A stretch of 64,000 nt of DNA from VBDM01 sp964430565. GTDB taxonomy: Bacteria > Pseudomonadota > Gammaproteobacteria > Burkholderiales > SG8-39. The notes beneath the pieces were generated by a model that was not told where the DNA came from, made no database searches, and saw only the letters and a list, made by a program, of their open reading frames with translations. The DNA lies in contig CAYSFD010000024.1 of NCBI GenBank assembly GCA_964430565.1, positions 1 to 64,000 on the forward strand, written 5' to 3'. Position numbers and translations under genes: made by a program. Numbering within the stretch: position 1 is the first letter of the stretch; each line of letters opens with the position of its first letter. Below are positions 1 through 9,083 of the stretch, one piece after another.

Positions 1-101
1 GCGTCGTCCTGCAAGCCGTTGTTCGGTGGCACAACGACGGTCTCAGGAGGCCGAGAATAGCCAATCGCGGCCGTTCGGCCACACCCAAGGGCCCTGCGCT
101 C

Positions 102-914
102 TCAGACCATGACCGTGACGCGCAGGAACGTGGCCGGGATCGAGGTCGTATTCTTGTCCGACGCAGTGTTCTGGCGTGCGAACAGTTCTTCGAGTTCCCT
201 CAGCAGATCGGAAGCTCGACCGTTCTTGCCCGCAGCATCGAAGGCATTCATGGTCGGGCCGTAATAGTTCCTGAACGCGTCTACGAACCCGGATGCGGGG
301 CCAGGATAATTGAAGACCCATGTGTCTTTGGCGAATGAGATTTGTTCTCTTGATATACCCGCGCCTCCGAACCTTTCGATTACGTTGCCCTCGATACCCC
401 ACGTCATCGGACTGACAAAGCCTTCTGGCGGCGGCGGTGAGTATGAGGAGCTGATCTTTAAGATCTGCGCGACTAGCGTCGGATCGTTGGGAATCCAGTT
501 TCCCATGACGATCCTGCCTCCGGTCCGGGTTACGCGCACCATCTCCTTGGCGACATCAAAGGGCTTCGGCGCGAACATGGCTCCGAATATACTGACGACG
601 AGGTCGAACGTGTCATCCTTCAGATCGTGCAGATTGCTCGCGTCACCTTCCTGAAACCTGCAGTTCTTCAAGCCAAGTGTTGACACCCGCTTGTTCCCGG
701 CATCGACAAGGTTGCTCGCGATATCGACACCGAGCACGTCCGCCCCGAGCTTTGCCGCCGGCACGGCCGTCGTTCCATCTCCGCATCCGAGATCCAGGGC
801 CTTGAGCCCCTTCGTAATGCCTAAGCCTGCGACGAGCGCTTCGCCGCTTGCTCTCATGGTCTCGGCGATGCGAGTGAAGTCTCCCTTTTCCCAAAGAGCC
901 TTGTTTGGATTCAT
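102..914 (-). CDS. class I SAM-dependent methyltransferase
   Basis: 270-residue soluble methyltransferase of the UbiE/YafE-like class I fold. Motif I is the glycine-rich SAM loop LDLGCGDG near residue 50, followed by the acidic end of beta-2 in GVDIA; a later VTRTGGRIVMGNW stretch matches the post-II region typical of small-molecule methyltransferases. I chose the ATG at 914 because AGGAGG lies about 9 nt upstream; the longer frame to 944 would place that site inside the gene. The substrate cannot be read from sequence. It stands alone, with about 270 bases of featureless DNA separating it from the next minus-strand gene. The family is firm; the role is unknown. Confidence 0.85.
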   Translation of the reverse strand: MNPNKALWEKGDFTRIAETMRASGEALVAGLGITKGLKALDLGCGDGTTAVPAAKLGADVLGVDIASNLVDAGNKRVSTLGLKNCRFQEGDASNLHDLKDDTFDLVVSIFGAMFAPKPFDVAKEMVRVTRTGGRIVMGNWIPNDPTLVAQILKISSSYSPPPPEGFVSPMTWGIEGNVIERFGGAGISREQISFAKDTWVFNYPGPASGFVDAFRNYYGPTMNAFDAAGKNGRASDLLRELEELFARQNTASDKNTTSIPATFLRVTVMV

Positions 915-1188
915 TTGCGGTGTGCCTCCTATTGAGTTAGCCAATTTTACTGTGCCATCGAACGCTCAATCATCTTCCGAAAAACCAACTATTCTGGCGC
1001 CTCAGTTTACGCTTGTCAGAAATGTTCCGCCAAATCAGAGCCGTCCGACCGCAACTTAGGATTTCAGTCCTTGATAGGTTGCGCGCAGACGATCAAGTGT
1101 CTGATTTCTCAGGGGGTGAAACCCTGCTCGGTCGCCGTTCCGCCTTGCTTGGGACTCGAAAACATCTGGCGCGATTTCCGGCCGCGGA

Positions 1189-2076
1189 TCAGAGCTCGCC
1201 AAAATCCTTCTTCGATCTCAATAGCGCTTCGATCTCCTTCGCCGCCTCCGGCTTCAGCGTCCCTTTGGAAAGCGCGAGGGGAACGGTGCGCAGACTCAGC
1301 AAGCGATACAGCTCGAGCGAGTCGGGCGCTTCTTTTGCGAGGACGTCGAGGTGCCTGCGGATGGTTCCAACGTCGCCGCGCGCGACTGCGCTGCCGAGCC
1401 CCCCCGCCGCGCCCAGCCGCTCGACGTTGTCCACGGTCCCGCGCAGTAGCGGCAGGAGCGCCGCGAGCGCGTCGTCTTCCGGGATGCCGAGCTTTTTCCA
1501 CAGCGCGATGGTCTCCTGCATCAAGGCGATGACGAAGGCGCCGGAGAAGTTGGCCGCAACGTGATAGAGCGCGCGCCCGCCCTCGGGCAACCGCAGCGGT
1601 CTTGCGCCGAGGGAACGAGCGAGGCGCTCGAGTTTTTCCACGAGCGCGTCGGGACCGGCAAGCGCAACGGCGCAGCCGCGAAGCGCGTCGGCGGATTCTC
1701 CCTGCTCGCCGAACATGTGCAGCGGATGAAAAGCGCCCGCGAGCGCTCCGTCGGCGGCCGCCTTCTTCAACACGTCCAGGTCCGCGGCGCCGCTGCAATG
1801 CACGCATGCGCAACCCGCGCGCCAACGGACGCTTGAGGCCACGGTTTCGATTGCGTCGTCGGGCACGGTGAGAAAAACGAGATCGGCGCGGTCCGCGACT
1901 TCCTGCGGTGCAACCGCGTGCGCGCCGGGAACGCGCTTGGCGAGCGCTTGCGCCGAAGCGATGCTCCGGCTCGCAACGGCGACGACGTCGTGGCCTGCGC
2001 GGGCGAAACCCGTCGCGAGCCCGGTGCCCACGCGGCCCGCGCCGATAAAACCGAGCGTGAAGTTTTCCGGCGGCAT
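1189..2076 (-). CDS. Rossmann-fold DUF2520-domain oxidoreductase-like protein
   Basis: 295-residue protein with an N-terminal NAD(P)-binding Rossmann fold (GFIGAGRVGTGLA, about residues 8-20) and a C-terminal all-helical DUF2520 domain. The layout resembles ProC-like or 6-phosphogluconate-dehydrogenase-like enzymes. The FHPLHMFG stretch near residue 120 is typical of this family. The ATG at 2076 is preferred because it puts the dinucleotide-binding strand close to the N terminus; an upstream ATG at 2151 would add 25 unmatched residues. Members are usually annotated only by domain, so the reaction is unknown. It is divergent from the small exported-protein gene to its right. Confidence 0.85.
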   Translation of the reverse strand: MPPENFTLGFIGAGRVGTGLATGFARAGHDVVAVASRSIASAQALAKRVPGAHAVAPQEVADRADLVFLTVPDDAIETVASSVRWRAGCACVHCSGAADLDVLKKAAADGALAGAFHPLHMFGEQGESADALRGCAVALAGPDALVEKLERLARSLGARPLRLPEGGRALYHVAANFSGAFVIALMQETIALWKKLGIPEDDALAALLPLLRGTVDNVERLGAAGGLGSAVARGDVGTIRRHLDVLAKEAPDSLELYRLLSLRTVPLALSKGTLKPEAAKEIEALLRSKKDFGEL

Positions 2077-2229
2077 CGCCAGCAATTGTACGAGGGTACG
2101 GGGGCTGTCGCTTGCCGGCGACAAACGCAGTTGATTTCGTCCGCGGGTCAACGCTGACCGCGCGCCCGCGTTATCGGAATCATGTCCGCATCAATGGACA
2201 TTTCTTTCAACCACTCGTGAGGATATGAC

Positions 2230-2478
2230 ATGAAAAAGCTGATCGCAGTACTTGTCGCAGCCGCGTTCGCCGGCACCGCGCTCAACGTCGCCGCGCAGGC
2301 GCCGAAGGCCGCTCCGGTAACACCCGCGCAAAGCGCAACGCCGGCTACGAAAGCCACGCCGGCGACCCCGGCTCAGCCTGCCAAGGCAAAGGGCGAAAAA
2401 GGCAAGAAGAAGACCAAGGGTAAGACCGAGTCGAAAGGCAAGAGCGAGTCGAAGGCGAAGTCCGAGTCGAAGAGCTAG
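2230..2478 (+). CDS. small exported Ala/Pro/Lys/Ser-rich protein
   Basis: 82-residue protein with a clear Sec signal peptide (two Lys, then a hydrophobic core, AAA and a probable cleavage after NVAAQA around residue 23). The mature part has a Pro/Ala/Thr spacer with repeated TPA units, then a tail of alternating Lys, Gly, Ser and Glu in which ESK recurs about every four residues. GAGG lies 8-9 nt before the ATG, and a strong terminator follows 40 bases after the stop, so it is probably transcribed alone. No known domain. Low complexity and high positive charge suggest binding to a polyanion such as envelope LPS or nucleic acid; that is only a guess. Confidence 0.75.
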   Translation: MKKLIAVLVAAAFAGTALNVAAQAPKAAPVTPAQSATPATKATPATPAQPAKAKGEKGKKKTKGKTESKGKSESKAKSESKS

Positions 2479-2516
2479 GACCGAGTCCGGCCCTTGGAGG
2501 CCGCGCAAGACCAGAA

Positions 2517-2541
2517 AGGCGGGACCTCCCGCCTTTTTGTT
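2517..2541 (+). terminator. intrinsic terminator after the small exported-protein gene
   Basis: Perfect 8-bp stem AGGCGGGA / TCCCGCCT with a two-base loop, followed by TTTTTGTTTTT. It lies 39 bases after the stop of the gene ending at 2478 and before the htpX ribosome-binding site. Confidence 0.9.
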
Positions 2542-2653
2542 TTTGGGGCTTGTGGGGGATACAATCGCGGGCCTGATCCGGTGGCGCAAGCTTGAATCCC
2601 GGAACTTCGACCCCATCTCGCCGCTAACCAATTTTTGCACGGAGGCCCAAGCC

Positions 2654-3523
2654 ATGAAACGCATCGTTCTGTTCCTTGCCACCAACCTCGCGATAGTCAT
2701 CGTGCTCTCGGTGATCCTGAACCTCGTTGGGGCAAACCAGTTCCTCACGGCGAACGGCCTCAATATCGAGACGCTGCTCATGTTCTCTCTCATCATCGGG
2801 TTCGGCGGATCGATCCTTTCGCTTCTCATCTCCAAGCCGATAGCGAAATGGTCCACCGGCGCCAAAGTGATCGACGCTCCCGAGGGCGCACACGAGCGCT
2901 GGCTGGTGGACACGGTGCGCAAGCTCGCCGACAAGGCCGGCATCGGCATGCCGGAAGTGGCGGTATTCGAGGGCGAGCCGAACGCCTTTGCCACCGGCGC
3001 CTTCAAGAATTCGTCCCTGGTCGCGGTGTCGACCGGATTGCTCCAATCGATGAACCGGGACGAAATCGAGGCGGTGCTCGGCCACGAGATCGCTCACATC
3101 GCCAACGGCGACATGGTCACGCTCACCCTCATCCAAGGGGTGGTCAACACCTTCGTCGTCTTTCTCGCGCGCGTCGTCGGCTACTTCATCGACAAGATGG
3201 TGTTCCGCACCGAGCGCGGCATCGGTCCTGGGTTCTACATCACGGTGATCGTGTGCGAGATCGTCTTTGGCATCCTCGCTTCGATTATCGTTCTCTACTT
3301 CTCGCGCCAACGCGAGTTCCGCGCCGATTCGGGCTCGGCGCGCCTGCTCGGCACGCCGCAGCCCATGATAGGCGCGCTCAAGCGGCTCGGCGGTCTGCAG
3401 CCGGGCGAGCTGCCGAAGTCGCTCGCCGCGTCGGGCATCAGCGGCCGGCCCGGGTGGATGGCGCTCTTCTCCAGCCATCCGCCGATCGAGGAGCGCATCG
3501 CAGCCCTGCAGGGACGCGCGTAG
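2654..3523 (+). CDS. htpX: HtpX membrane zinc metalloprotease
   Basis: 289 residues, the usual HtpX length. An inner-membrane M48-family endopeptidase that in characterised bacteria helps FtsH degrade misfolded membrane proteins. Visible: two N-terminal transmembrane helices (about residues 4-24 and 34-54), the zinc motif HEIAH near residue 140, two more hydrophobic helices, and a downstream Glu-containing segment (RQREFRADSGSARL) that supplies the third zinc ligand. The C-terminal SSHPPIEERI matches the family. The start at 2654 has GGAGG 8 nt upstream; the open frame extends further upstream but without support. A terminator upstream separates it from the preceding gene. Confidence 0.97.
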   Translation: MKRIVLFLATNLAIVIVLSVILNLVGANQFLTANGLNIETLLMFSLIIGFGGSILSLLISKPIAKWSTGAKVIDAPEGAHERWLVDTVRKLADKAGIGMPEVAVFEGEPNAFATGAFKNSSLVAVSTGLLQSMNRDEIEAVLGHEIAHIANGDMVTLTLIQGVVNTFVVFLARVVGYFIDKMVFRTERGIGPGFYITVIVCEIVFGILASIIVLYFSRQREFRADSGSARLLGTPQPMIGALKRLGGLQPGELPKSLAASGISGRPGWMALFSSHPPIEERIAALQGRA

Positions 3524-3566
3524 TCCCGGATTGGGCTGGGCGGTTCGCAGCTCAGCCTAAATCTAC

Positions 3567-4955
3567 TCAAAGCGGGTTTTTCGGCGTGACCTCGTAGAAG
3601 TCGTGCACTTCGTCGCGGTTGTAAGGGCTGCGCAGCCGGCTCAGCGAAAAGACGATGTAGGAACTCTTGGGCGCGGTCACCGCGGCCTTGCGCCCTTCCA
3701 CCTCGACAGCGGCGAGATCGAGCCGGCTGCCGAGCGCCGTGATCGCGGTGTCCCCTTCGATCCGCCCGCCGGTCATCACGATCATGGAGCCGCGGGTGTA
3801 CAGACCGATCTCGCCGCCGCCGATATGGCTGTCCTCGATCGCGACTTCGGAATCGAGGATGCGCAGCTCCCGCACGCGTGCGTTACGGATGCGAACCTGC
3901 TTGCAGCCCTCAATCGTCAGGCTGTCGTACTCGCCCTCGAACAGCCGGCGGCGAGCACCCCGGCAGGTGCCGTTTCCTTTCTGCGATAGAGAAGCCGCCT
4001 CGCCCGGCGCCGCACGCGGCAAGCCGTCCTTCAGGAACGGCTCCAGTACGGCGCGAAACGCCCCTGGCGCCTGGAGCATAGGCTCGTGCCCGGCGTGCTC
4101 GATCACCGTCAGCTTGGCCCTGGGCAGCTTGACCGCGAGCACCTTGCCGGTGCGAAGCGGCGCAATCGTGTCTTTTGCGCCCCAGACGACGAGCGTCTCG
4201 GCGCGGATCTTCGGCAGGTCCAGGTGCAGGTCCTCGCACACCACCGCGAGCCCGGCGATCTTCGCCGGATCGGCCCCGAGAATACTCTTGCGCAGTTGGG
4301 CGCTCTCCAGGATGACTTGCGGGTCGGGGCCCAGCCGCTCGAGCGGAGCGAGGAGCTTTCGGGCGAGCTTTGCGAGGCCCTCGAGCGGGTCGATCGCAGG
4401 CGGAAACGACTCCAGGCCCACGTGCGTGAGGTAATGGTTGGTGATCGAATGCCGGTGCAGTATCCCCGGGGCGTCGATCACGACGAGCCGATCCACGTCC
4501 TCGGGATAAGTCGCCGCGTAGCGCAGCGAGACCACCGCGCCCATCGAATGCCCCACCAGGACGAAGGGGCGCTTCAGAAAGCGATCGGCGACAAGCCTGA
4601 GGACGGCGGCATAGTTGGCCGGCGAATACAGGACGTTCGCCTTGTCCGAAGCGCCAAAACCGGGCAAGTCCACGGCCACGACGTGAAAGGATTCCCGGAG
4701 CCAGGCGATGTGGTCGCGATAATCGCGCGCGCCCTCATCGCCGATTCCGTGCACCAGGAGAATCGAGCGCGCGTTGCCGCGGCCGGCCTCGTAAACGACC
4801 ACGCGAGCCTTGAACACGGGCTCGTCGATACGGTGGGCTTCCATCCCCGGCACGCGCGGCACCTGCTCGTCAGCCGCATGCGCGCCCGCCATCGAAAAAC
4901 ACAACGCCGCGACCAGGCAGTCGCGCAATGGCCTCCGGAAAAAGAGTTGCAACAC
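3567..4955 (-). CDS. secreted alpha/beta hydrolase with C-terminal beta-helix-like extension
   Basis: 462 residues. Signal peptide (residues 1-27, ending AGAHAA), then an alpha/beta-hydrolase domain with oxyanion segment LVHGIGDEG, nucleophile elbow GHSMG (Ser near 137), acid Asp in VVWGAKDTI, and catalytic His in EHAGHEP (near 293). After about residue 320 the hydrolase ends and a roughly 140-residue segment rich in short Val/Ile/Leu strands follows (repeating patterns such as RIRNARVRELRILDSEVAI), like a right-handed beta-helix. The start is GTG at 4955, overlapping the UbiD stop codon by one base (TAGTG), so the two are translationally coupled. The hydrolase fold is secure; the tail fold and the substrate are inference. 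Possible jobs are ester or meta-cleavage-product hydrolysis. Confidence 0.85.
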   Translation of the reverse strand: MLQLFFRRPLRDCLVAALCFSMAGAHAADEQVPRVPGMEAHRIDEPVFKARVVVYEAGRGNARSILLVHGIGDEGARDYRDHIAWLRESFHVVAVDLPGFGASDKANVLYSPANYAAVLRLVADRFLKRPFVLVGHSMGAVVSLRYAATYPEDVDRLVVIDAPGILHRHSITNHYLTHVGLESFPPAIDPLEGLAKLARKLLAPLERLGPDPQVILESAQLRKSILGADPAKIAGLAVVCEDLHLDLPKIRAETLVVWGAKDTIAPLRTGKVLAVKLPRAKLTVIEHAGHEPMLQAPGAFRAVLEPFLKDGLPRAAPGEAASLSQKGNGTCRGARRRLFEGEYDSLTIEGCKQVRIRNARVRELRILDSEVAIEDSHIGGGEIGLYTRGSMIVMTGGRIEGDTAITALGSRLDLAAVEVEGRKAAVTAPKSSYIVFSLSRLRSPYNRDEVHDFYEVTPKNPL

Positions 4956-6499
4956 TAGCCCGCTTTCAGCACCCAGCAGCCGTCCTTCTCCCTGGCGAGG
5001 CGCCCGGCTTCGCGCAGCGCCTCGAGCGCGAGCACCACTTCGCGCCCATCGCGGCTAGCGAGTGCGGCCATCAGCGCTTCGAACGTCTTCGGTCCGTCTG
5101 CGAGCGCGGTTTCGACCGAGGCGAAGCGTTTTCCCTCCAGGCGCGGCGGCTCCGGAATCGTCGATTCGATCCCGCCTGCTTCGCCCATCGGCAGCGTGAG
5201 ATCGAAGCCGGCCTTGGCGCCGGTTTTCGCTCCGCGCAGAGACGGATCGAGCGGGAGCGTGCGGAATCCGGACTGCACCACGAGATCCCGGTCGGCCTGA
5301 AAGCGCGTCGCGAGCGCCCAATCCATCTGCTCATCCGAAAAGATATCGATGTCCGGATCGACCACGAACACGTGCTTGACGTTGGCGAGGCAGCCGAACG
5401 CGGCGGCGATCGCGTTCCTCGCTTCGCCCGGCACGCGCTGCCGCAGGGCGATACGCAAGTTGTACATGCCGCCGCTCGCGGGGGGCGCATACACGGCTTT
5501 TGTCTCGCGCACCGCGGTCTCGAGCGCGCGCCACACCATCACCTCGGTGCGCAGCGCGTTCAACTGCGCGGTGTCGGTGCGGGCGAGGCTCCGGCCGCCG
5601 ATCGTCGCGGTCTGAAACAGCGCGTCGCGGCGCCGTGTCACCGCGGTGAGATGGAACACCGGGTTCTGTTTTACGACGCCGTAGTAGCCGAGGAACTCGC
5701 CGTAGGGCCCTTCGGCCTCGACGTGTCCGCGCTCGTCCAGAGTGCCCTCGAGCACCCACTCCGCGTCCGCCGGGACGCGAATGTCGCAGCTGACGCACTT
5801 CACCACTGCGAGCGGCGCATCGCGCAGGCTCGCGACCAGGCCCAGCTCGTCCACCGGCAGGCGCATCACCGCGGCGACGTAGTCCACAGGATGCGAGCCG
5901 ACGACAAAAGCTACCTGCAGCCGCTCACCACGTTTCACCGCCGCCTCGTAGAGCGCGCGCAGGTCGGAGGGTGAATTGAGATCGACCCCCGCTTCGCGCC
6001 TCCCGCGCAGCATCAGGCGCCGCACGCCGACGTTGGTCCAGCCGCTCGAGCGATCGACAACGAAGTCGATCGAAGCGGAAATGTAGGGCGCGCCGTCCAG
6101 GCCGTGCTGAAGATTTACCGGCAGAGACGTAAGGTCGGCTTTGTCGCCGGTGAGGACGACTTCCTGTGCCGGCGCCGCTTCGCGCGGCACCTCGACGATC
6201 TGCTGTGTCGTTCGCAGGCGGCGGAGCACCTCGGGGAGCAGTCCGTCATGAGCCGTACCGAAAGCGCGCGCGAGGCGCGCGCGGCTACCCATGACGTTGC
6301 CGGCGAGCTGCGCGCCTTCGCGGCCGACGCGCTCGAAGAGCACCGCCTTGGCATTGCCCTCGAGCGCCTCAGCGACCTCGGCGAGATCCACGGCTCCGGC
6401 CCGGACATCCAATTCTCCGGACTGCCGCAGCTCCTCGACGAAGCGGCGCAGCCTGAACCGCTCGAGGTCGATTCCCGTCTCTCGCGCGCTTGCTTTCAC
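4955..6499 (-). CDS. UbiD-family decarboxylase
   Basis: 514-residue member of the UbiD family, which uses prenylated FMN to (de)carboxylate aromatic or alpha,beta-unsaturated acids. Recognisable family blocks include EAEGPYGEFLGYYG in the middle, with the acidic residues and Arg expected at the prFMN site, FVVDPDIDIF, and MDWALATRFQADRD near residue 420. I place the start at the GTG at 6499, which has GAGGAGG 4 nt upstream; the frame is open further but the added residues are low-complexity Arg/Gly. It is the first gene of a two-gene operon with the exported hydrolase. No ubiX is nearby, so prFMN must come from elsewhere. Pathway: probably catabolic, since ubiquinone genes are not adjacent. 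Confidence 0.9.
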   Translation of the reverse strand: MKASARETGIDLERFRLRRFVEELRQSGELDVRAGAVDLAEVAEALEGNAKAVLFERVGREGAQLAGNVMGSRARLARAFGTAHDGLLPEVLRRLRTTQQIVEVPREAAPAQEVVLTGDKADLTSLPVNLQHGLDGAPYISASIDFVVDRSSGWTNVGVRRLMLRGRREAGVDLNSPSDLRALYEAAVKRGERLQVAFVVGSHPVDYVAAVMRLPVDELGLVASLRDAPLAVVKCVSCDIRVPADAEWVLEGTLDERGHVEAEGPYGEFLGYYGVVKQNPVFHLTAVTRRRDALFQTATIGGRSLARTDTAQLNALRTEVMVWRALETAVRETKAVYAPPASGGMYNLRIALRQRVPGEARNAIAAAFGCLANVKHVFVVDPDIDIFSDEQMDWALATRFQADRDLVVQSGFRTLPLDPSLRGAKTGAKAGFDLTLPMGEAGGIESTIPEPPRLEGKRFASVETALADGPKTFEALMAALASRDGREVVLALEALREAGRLAREKDGCWVLKAG

Positions 6500-6647
6500 C
6501 GCTCCTCCTCGCCGCCGCCGTGCGTCAAGACCGGGGACAGACCCGGACGGACCACGTTTTCCCGATCCTCGATAAATCAAACCGTGAGCTATCCCCGGTC
6601 GCCACCCGGATACCAGCGGCACGCCGGCCTCTTCGAGTTCCGTCTCC

Positions 6648-8870
6648 CTACTGAATCGTCCCCATTGCTGTCACCGAGGCGGGCCCGTTTGACGTGGCAA
6701 ACGGCGAACCCGCGATGGCTGTCAACGCCCCGGTTGTGGCATTGATCGCATAGACCGAGACGTTGTTGGTGCCGCGGTTCGCAACAAACGTGAACTTTCC
6801 GGAAGGGTCTGTCGTGACCGACCGTGGATTCGTTCCCGCAGCAAAGGGTGAGCTGGTGATGGCCGTCAGCGCCCCGGTCGTGGCGTTGATCGTGTAGGCC
6901 GAGACGTTGGCCGAAAGATTGTTCGTCACATAGGCGAAGCGGCCGGAAGGATCCACTGTCACTCCCCAGGAAGTCGTCCCCGCGGCAAAATCCTGAATGC
7001 CGCCCGTACCGGAGTCGGCGTCTATACGCGTCAGCGCCCCGGTCGTGGCGTTGATGGTGTAGGCCGAGACGGAACCAGAAGTCGGATTGTTGACGTTCGT
7101 GGAGCCTGCATTCGCTACATAGACGTATTTTCCTGAAGGATCCACCGTCACCGAGAGAGGACCGGTCCCGGCTGCAAACGGCGATCCCGCGATCGCCGTC
7201 AATACACCTGTGACCGCATTGATGGTGAACGCAGAGACGTTGGCGGAATTGGTGTTCGCCACGTAGACAAATCTGCCTGTTGGATCGACCATCACGAATT
7301 GAGGACGAGCCCCCACGGGAAAATCCTGAATTCCGCCCGTCGCGGCGTCGGCGTCGATCTGCGTCAGCACCCCCGTGCCGGTGTCTATGCTGTACGCTGA
7401 GACGGTGTTGCCGTTGTAGTTCGCTACATACGCGAACCGGCCGGAAGGATCCACCGCCACCGAGAAAGCACCGTCCCCCCCAGGAAAGGGCGAGCCCGTC
7501 ATCGCCGTCAACACCCCTGAGGCGGCATTAATCGTGTAGGCGAAGACTGCTGAGGCGGCGGAAAGCTCATTGGCTGAATACGCGAACCTGCCGGAAGGAT
7601 CTACGGCCACCGAGGCGGGCGCAGACCCCGCGGCAATATCCTGACCCACAGTCGTGGGGTCGATATCGAGTCGCGTCAGACTTCCGGTAGACGGATCGAC
7701 GGCATACCCTGAGAGAGTGCCTACAAAGTTATTCGCCACATAGGCGAACTTGGGCGTGTAGGTCACCGCCGCCGCGCCTTTGGTCATCGCCAGCGAGCCG
7801 GCACCCGAGCGGCTGCGCACGGTGCCGAGACTCGTCAAGACCCCGGTTGCAGCGTCCATGCTGTAGGCCGAGATGTCGGTGGTCGTGTCATTGACGACGT
7901 AGGCGAATTTTCCGGAAGGATCGACCTTGACGTCGACCGGGCCCGTTCCGGCCGCCACCGGGCCCATGCCAGTCAATGCGCCGCTCGAGGCGTTGATGCT
8001 GTAGGTCGAGACGTTGTTCGAGGTGAAATTCGCCACGTAGGCGAATCTGCCGGACGGATCCACTGTAACCGACTGAGGACTTCCCCCCGCCGCGACCGCT
8101 ACCCCCACGGAAGTCAAGGCGCCTGTCGTGGAATTGATGCTGAATGCCGAGACGTCGCCGCCGGCGTTCGCTGTATAGACGAATCTGCCCGAAGGATCGA
8201 CCGTTACCGAGACAGGCGACGTTCCTGCAGGAAACGGCGAGCCGACGACGGCCGCCAGCGCCCCGGTCGTTGCGTTGATGGTGTAGGCCCGAATGTCGCT
8301 CGAAGTCAAATTCGAGACGTACGCAAACCTGCCCGAAGGATCGACGGCCACGGACCGAGGCAGCGTTCCTGCAAGAAACGGCGAGCCGACGACGGCCGCC
8401 AGCGCCCCGGTCGTTGCGTTGATCGTGTAGGCCGAGACGTTGGCCGAACCGCGATTTGCCACGAAAGCGAATTTGCCGGCTGGATCGACCGTCACCGAGG
8501 TTGGATTCGTTCCCGCCGCGATCGGCACGCCGATACCGGTCAATGCCCCGGTCGCGGCGTTGATGCTGAAAGCCGAGACGTTGTTCGAAGTGTAATTCGT
8601 GACGTAGGCGAACTTACCGCCCAGGTCCACGGCAACGGAGCTGGGATTCGTTCCCGCCGCAATGTAGCCGCGCGCGCGCAACTGGCCGGTCGCGGCATCC
8701 ACAGCGTAGATCGATACGGTATTGTCGTTAAAGTTAGCTACGTAGGAAAAAAGCGGAAAGACCGGTGCTGCGCCCGGGCCGGTCGTGCCGTCTCCCCCGC
8801 CTCCGCCTCCGCATGCCGTAAGAAGAAACGCAAGAAAAAGGCTGAGACAATTCAAGCCTGAAATTTTCAT
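6648..8870 (-). CDS. beta-propeller lipoprotein with 14 YVTN/lactonase-like repeats
   Basis: 740 residues. A lipoprotein signal peptide ends in the lipobox LTAC at Cys21, followed by a Gly6 linker. The rest is 14 units of about 45-55 residues, each with a VSAYTINATTGALT strand pair, a loop with SPFAAGT, and a VDPSGRFAYVAN strand. This is the 6-phosphogluconolactonase / YVTN beta-propeller pattern, and 14 units would give two seven-bladed propellers. Unit 7 is degenerate (SLAMTKGAAA replaces the DPSGRF strand start), as expected near a propeller boundary. The ATG at 8870 has GGGGAG upstream and starts a good signal peptide; the longer frame does not. Likely outer-membrane-anchored; the function could be binding or scaffold, and lactonase activity is not shown. 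Confidence 0.85.
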   Translation of the reverse strand: MKISGLNCLSLFLAFLLTACGGGGGGDGTTGPGAAPVFPLFSYVANFNDNTVSIYAVDAATGQLRARGYIAAGTNPSSVAVDLGGKFAYVTNYTSNNVSAFSINAATGALTGIGVPIAAGTNPTSVTVDPAGKFAFVANRGSANVSAYTINATTGALAAVVGSPFLAGTLPRSVAVDPSGRFAYVSNLTSSDIRAYTINATTGALAAVVGSPFPAGTSPVSVTVDPSGRFVYTANAGGDVSAFSINSTTGALTSVGVAVAAGGSPQSVTVDPSGRFAYVANFTSNNVSTYSINASSGALTGMGPVAAGTGPVDVKVDPSGKFAYVVNDTTTDISAYSMDAATGVLTSLGTVRSRSGAGSLAMTKGAAAVTYTPKFAYVANNFVGTLSGYAVDPSTGSLTRLDIDPTTVGQDIAAGSAPASVAVDPSGRFAYSANELSAASAVFAYTINAASGVLTAMTGSPFPGGDGAFSVAVDPSGRFAYVANYNGNTVSAYSIDTGTGVLTQIDADAATGGIQDFPVGARPQFVMVDPTGRFVYVANTNSANVSAFTINAVTGVLTAIAGSPFAAGTGPLSVTVDPSGKYVYVANAGSTNVNNPTSGSVSAYTINATTGALTRIDADSGTGGIQDFAAGTTSWGVTVDPSGRFAYVTNNLSANVSAYTINATTGALTAITSSPFAAGTNPRSVTTDPSGKFTFVANRGTNNVSVYAINATTGALTAIAGSPFATSNGPASVTAMGTIQ

Positions 8871-9083
8871 GCCGTGCTCCCCTCGATGAATTGCCGTTGC
8901 TAGCTCCTCAAGCGTTTGTTTGGCCTTGGTGAACAACTATAAGTGAGATCGCAGAAGCACGTCCACCATCTTCAGCCGCAGACCTCGAATCGCGTTGCGC
9001 CGCCTATGCCTCAGGTCTACACTAGTTTCCAAAATCCCAACGGCCCGGTTTCTACGCGGCCACACCCGACTTAAGGAGGCTTC

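Noticed and set aside
1..101. Possible gene fragment at the left edge
   Set aside because: The open frame there is a shadow of the methyltransferase and no family sequence is visible.
4928..5974. Plus-strand open frame of 348 codons
   Set aside because: Antisense to the UbiD gene, whose motifs are clear.
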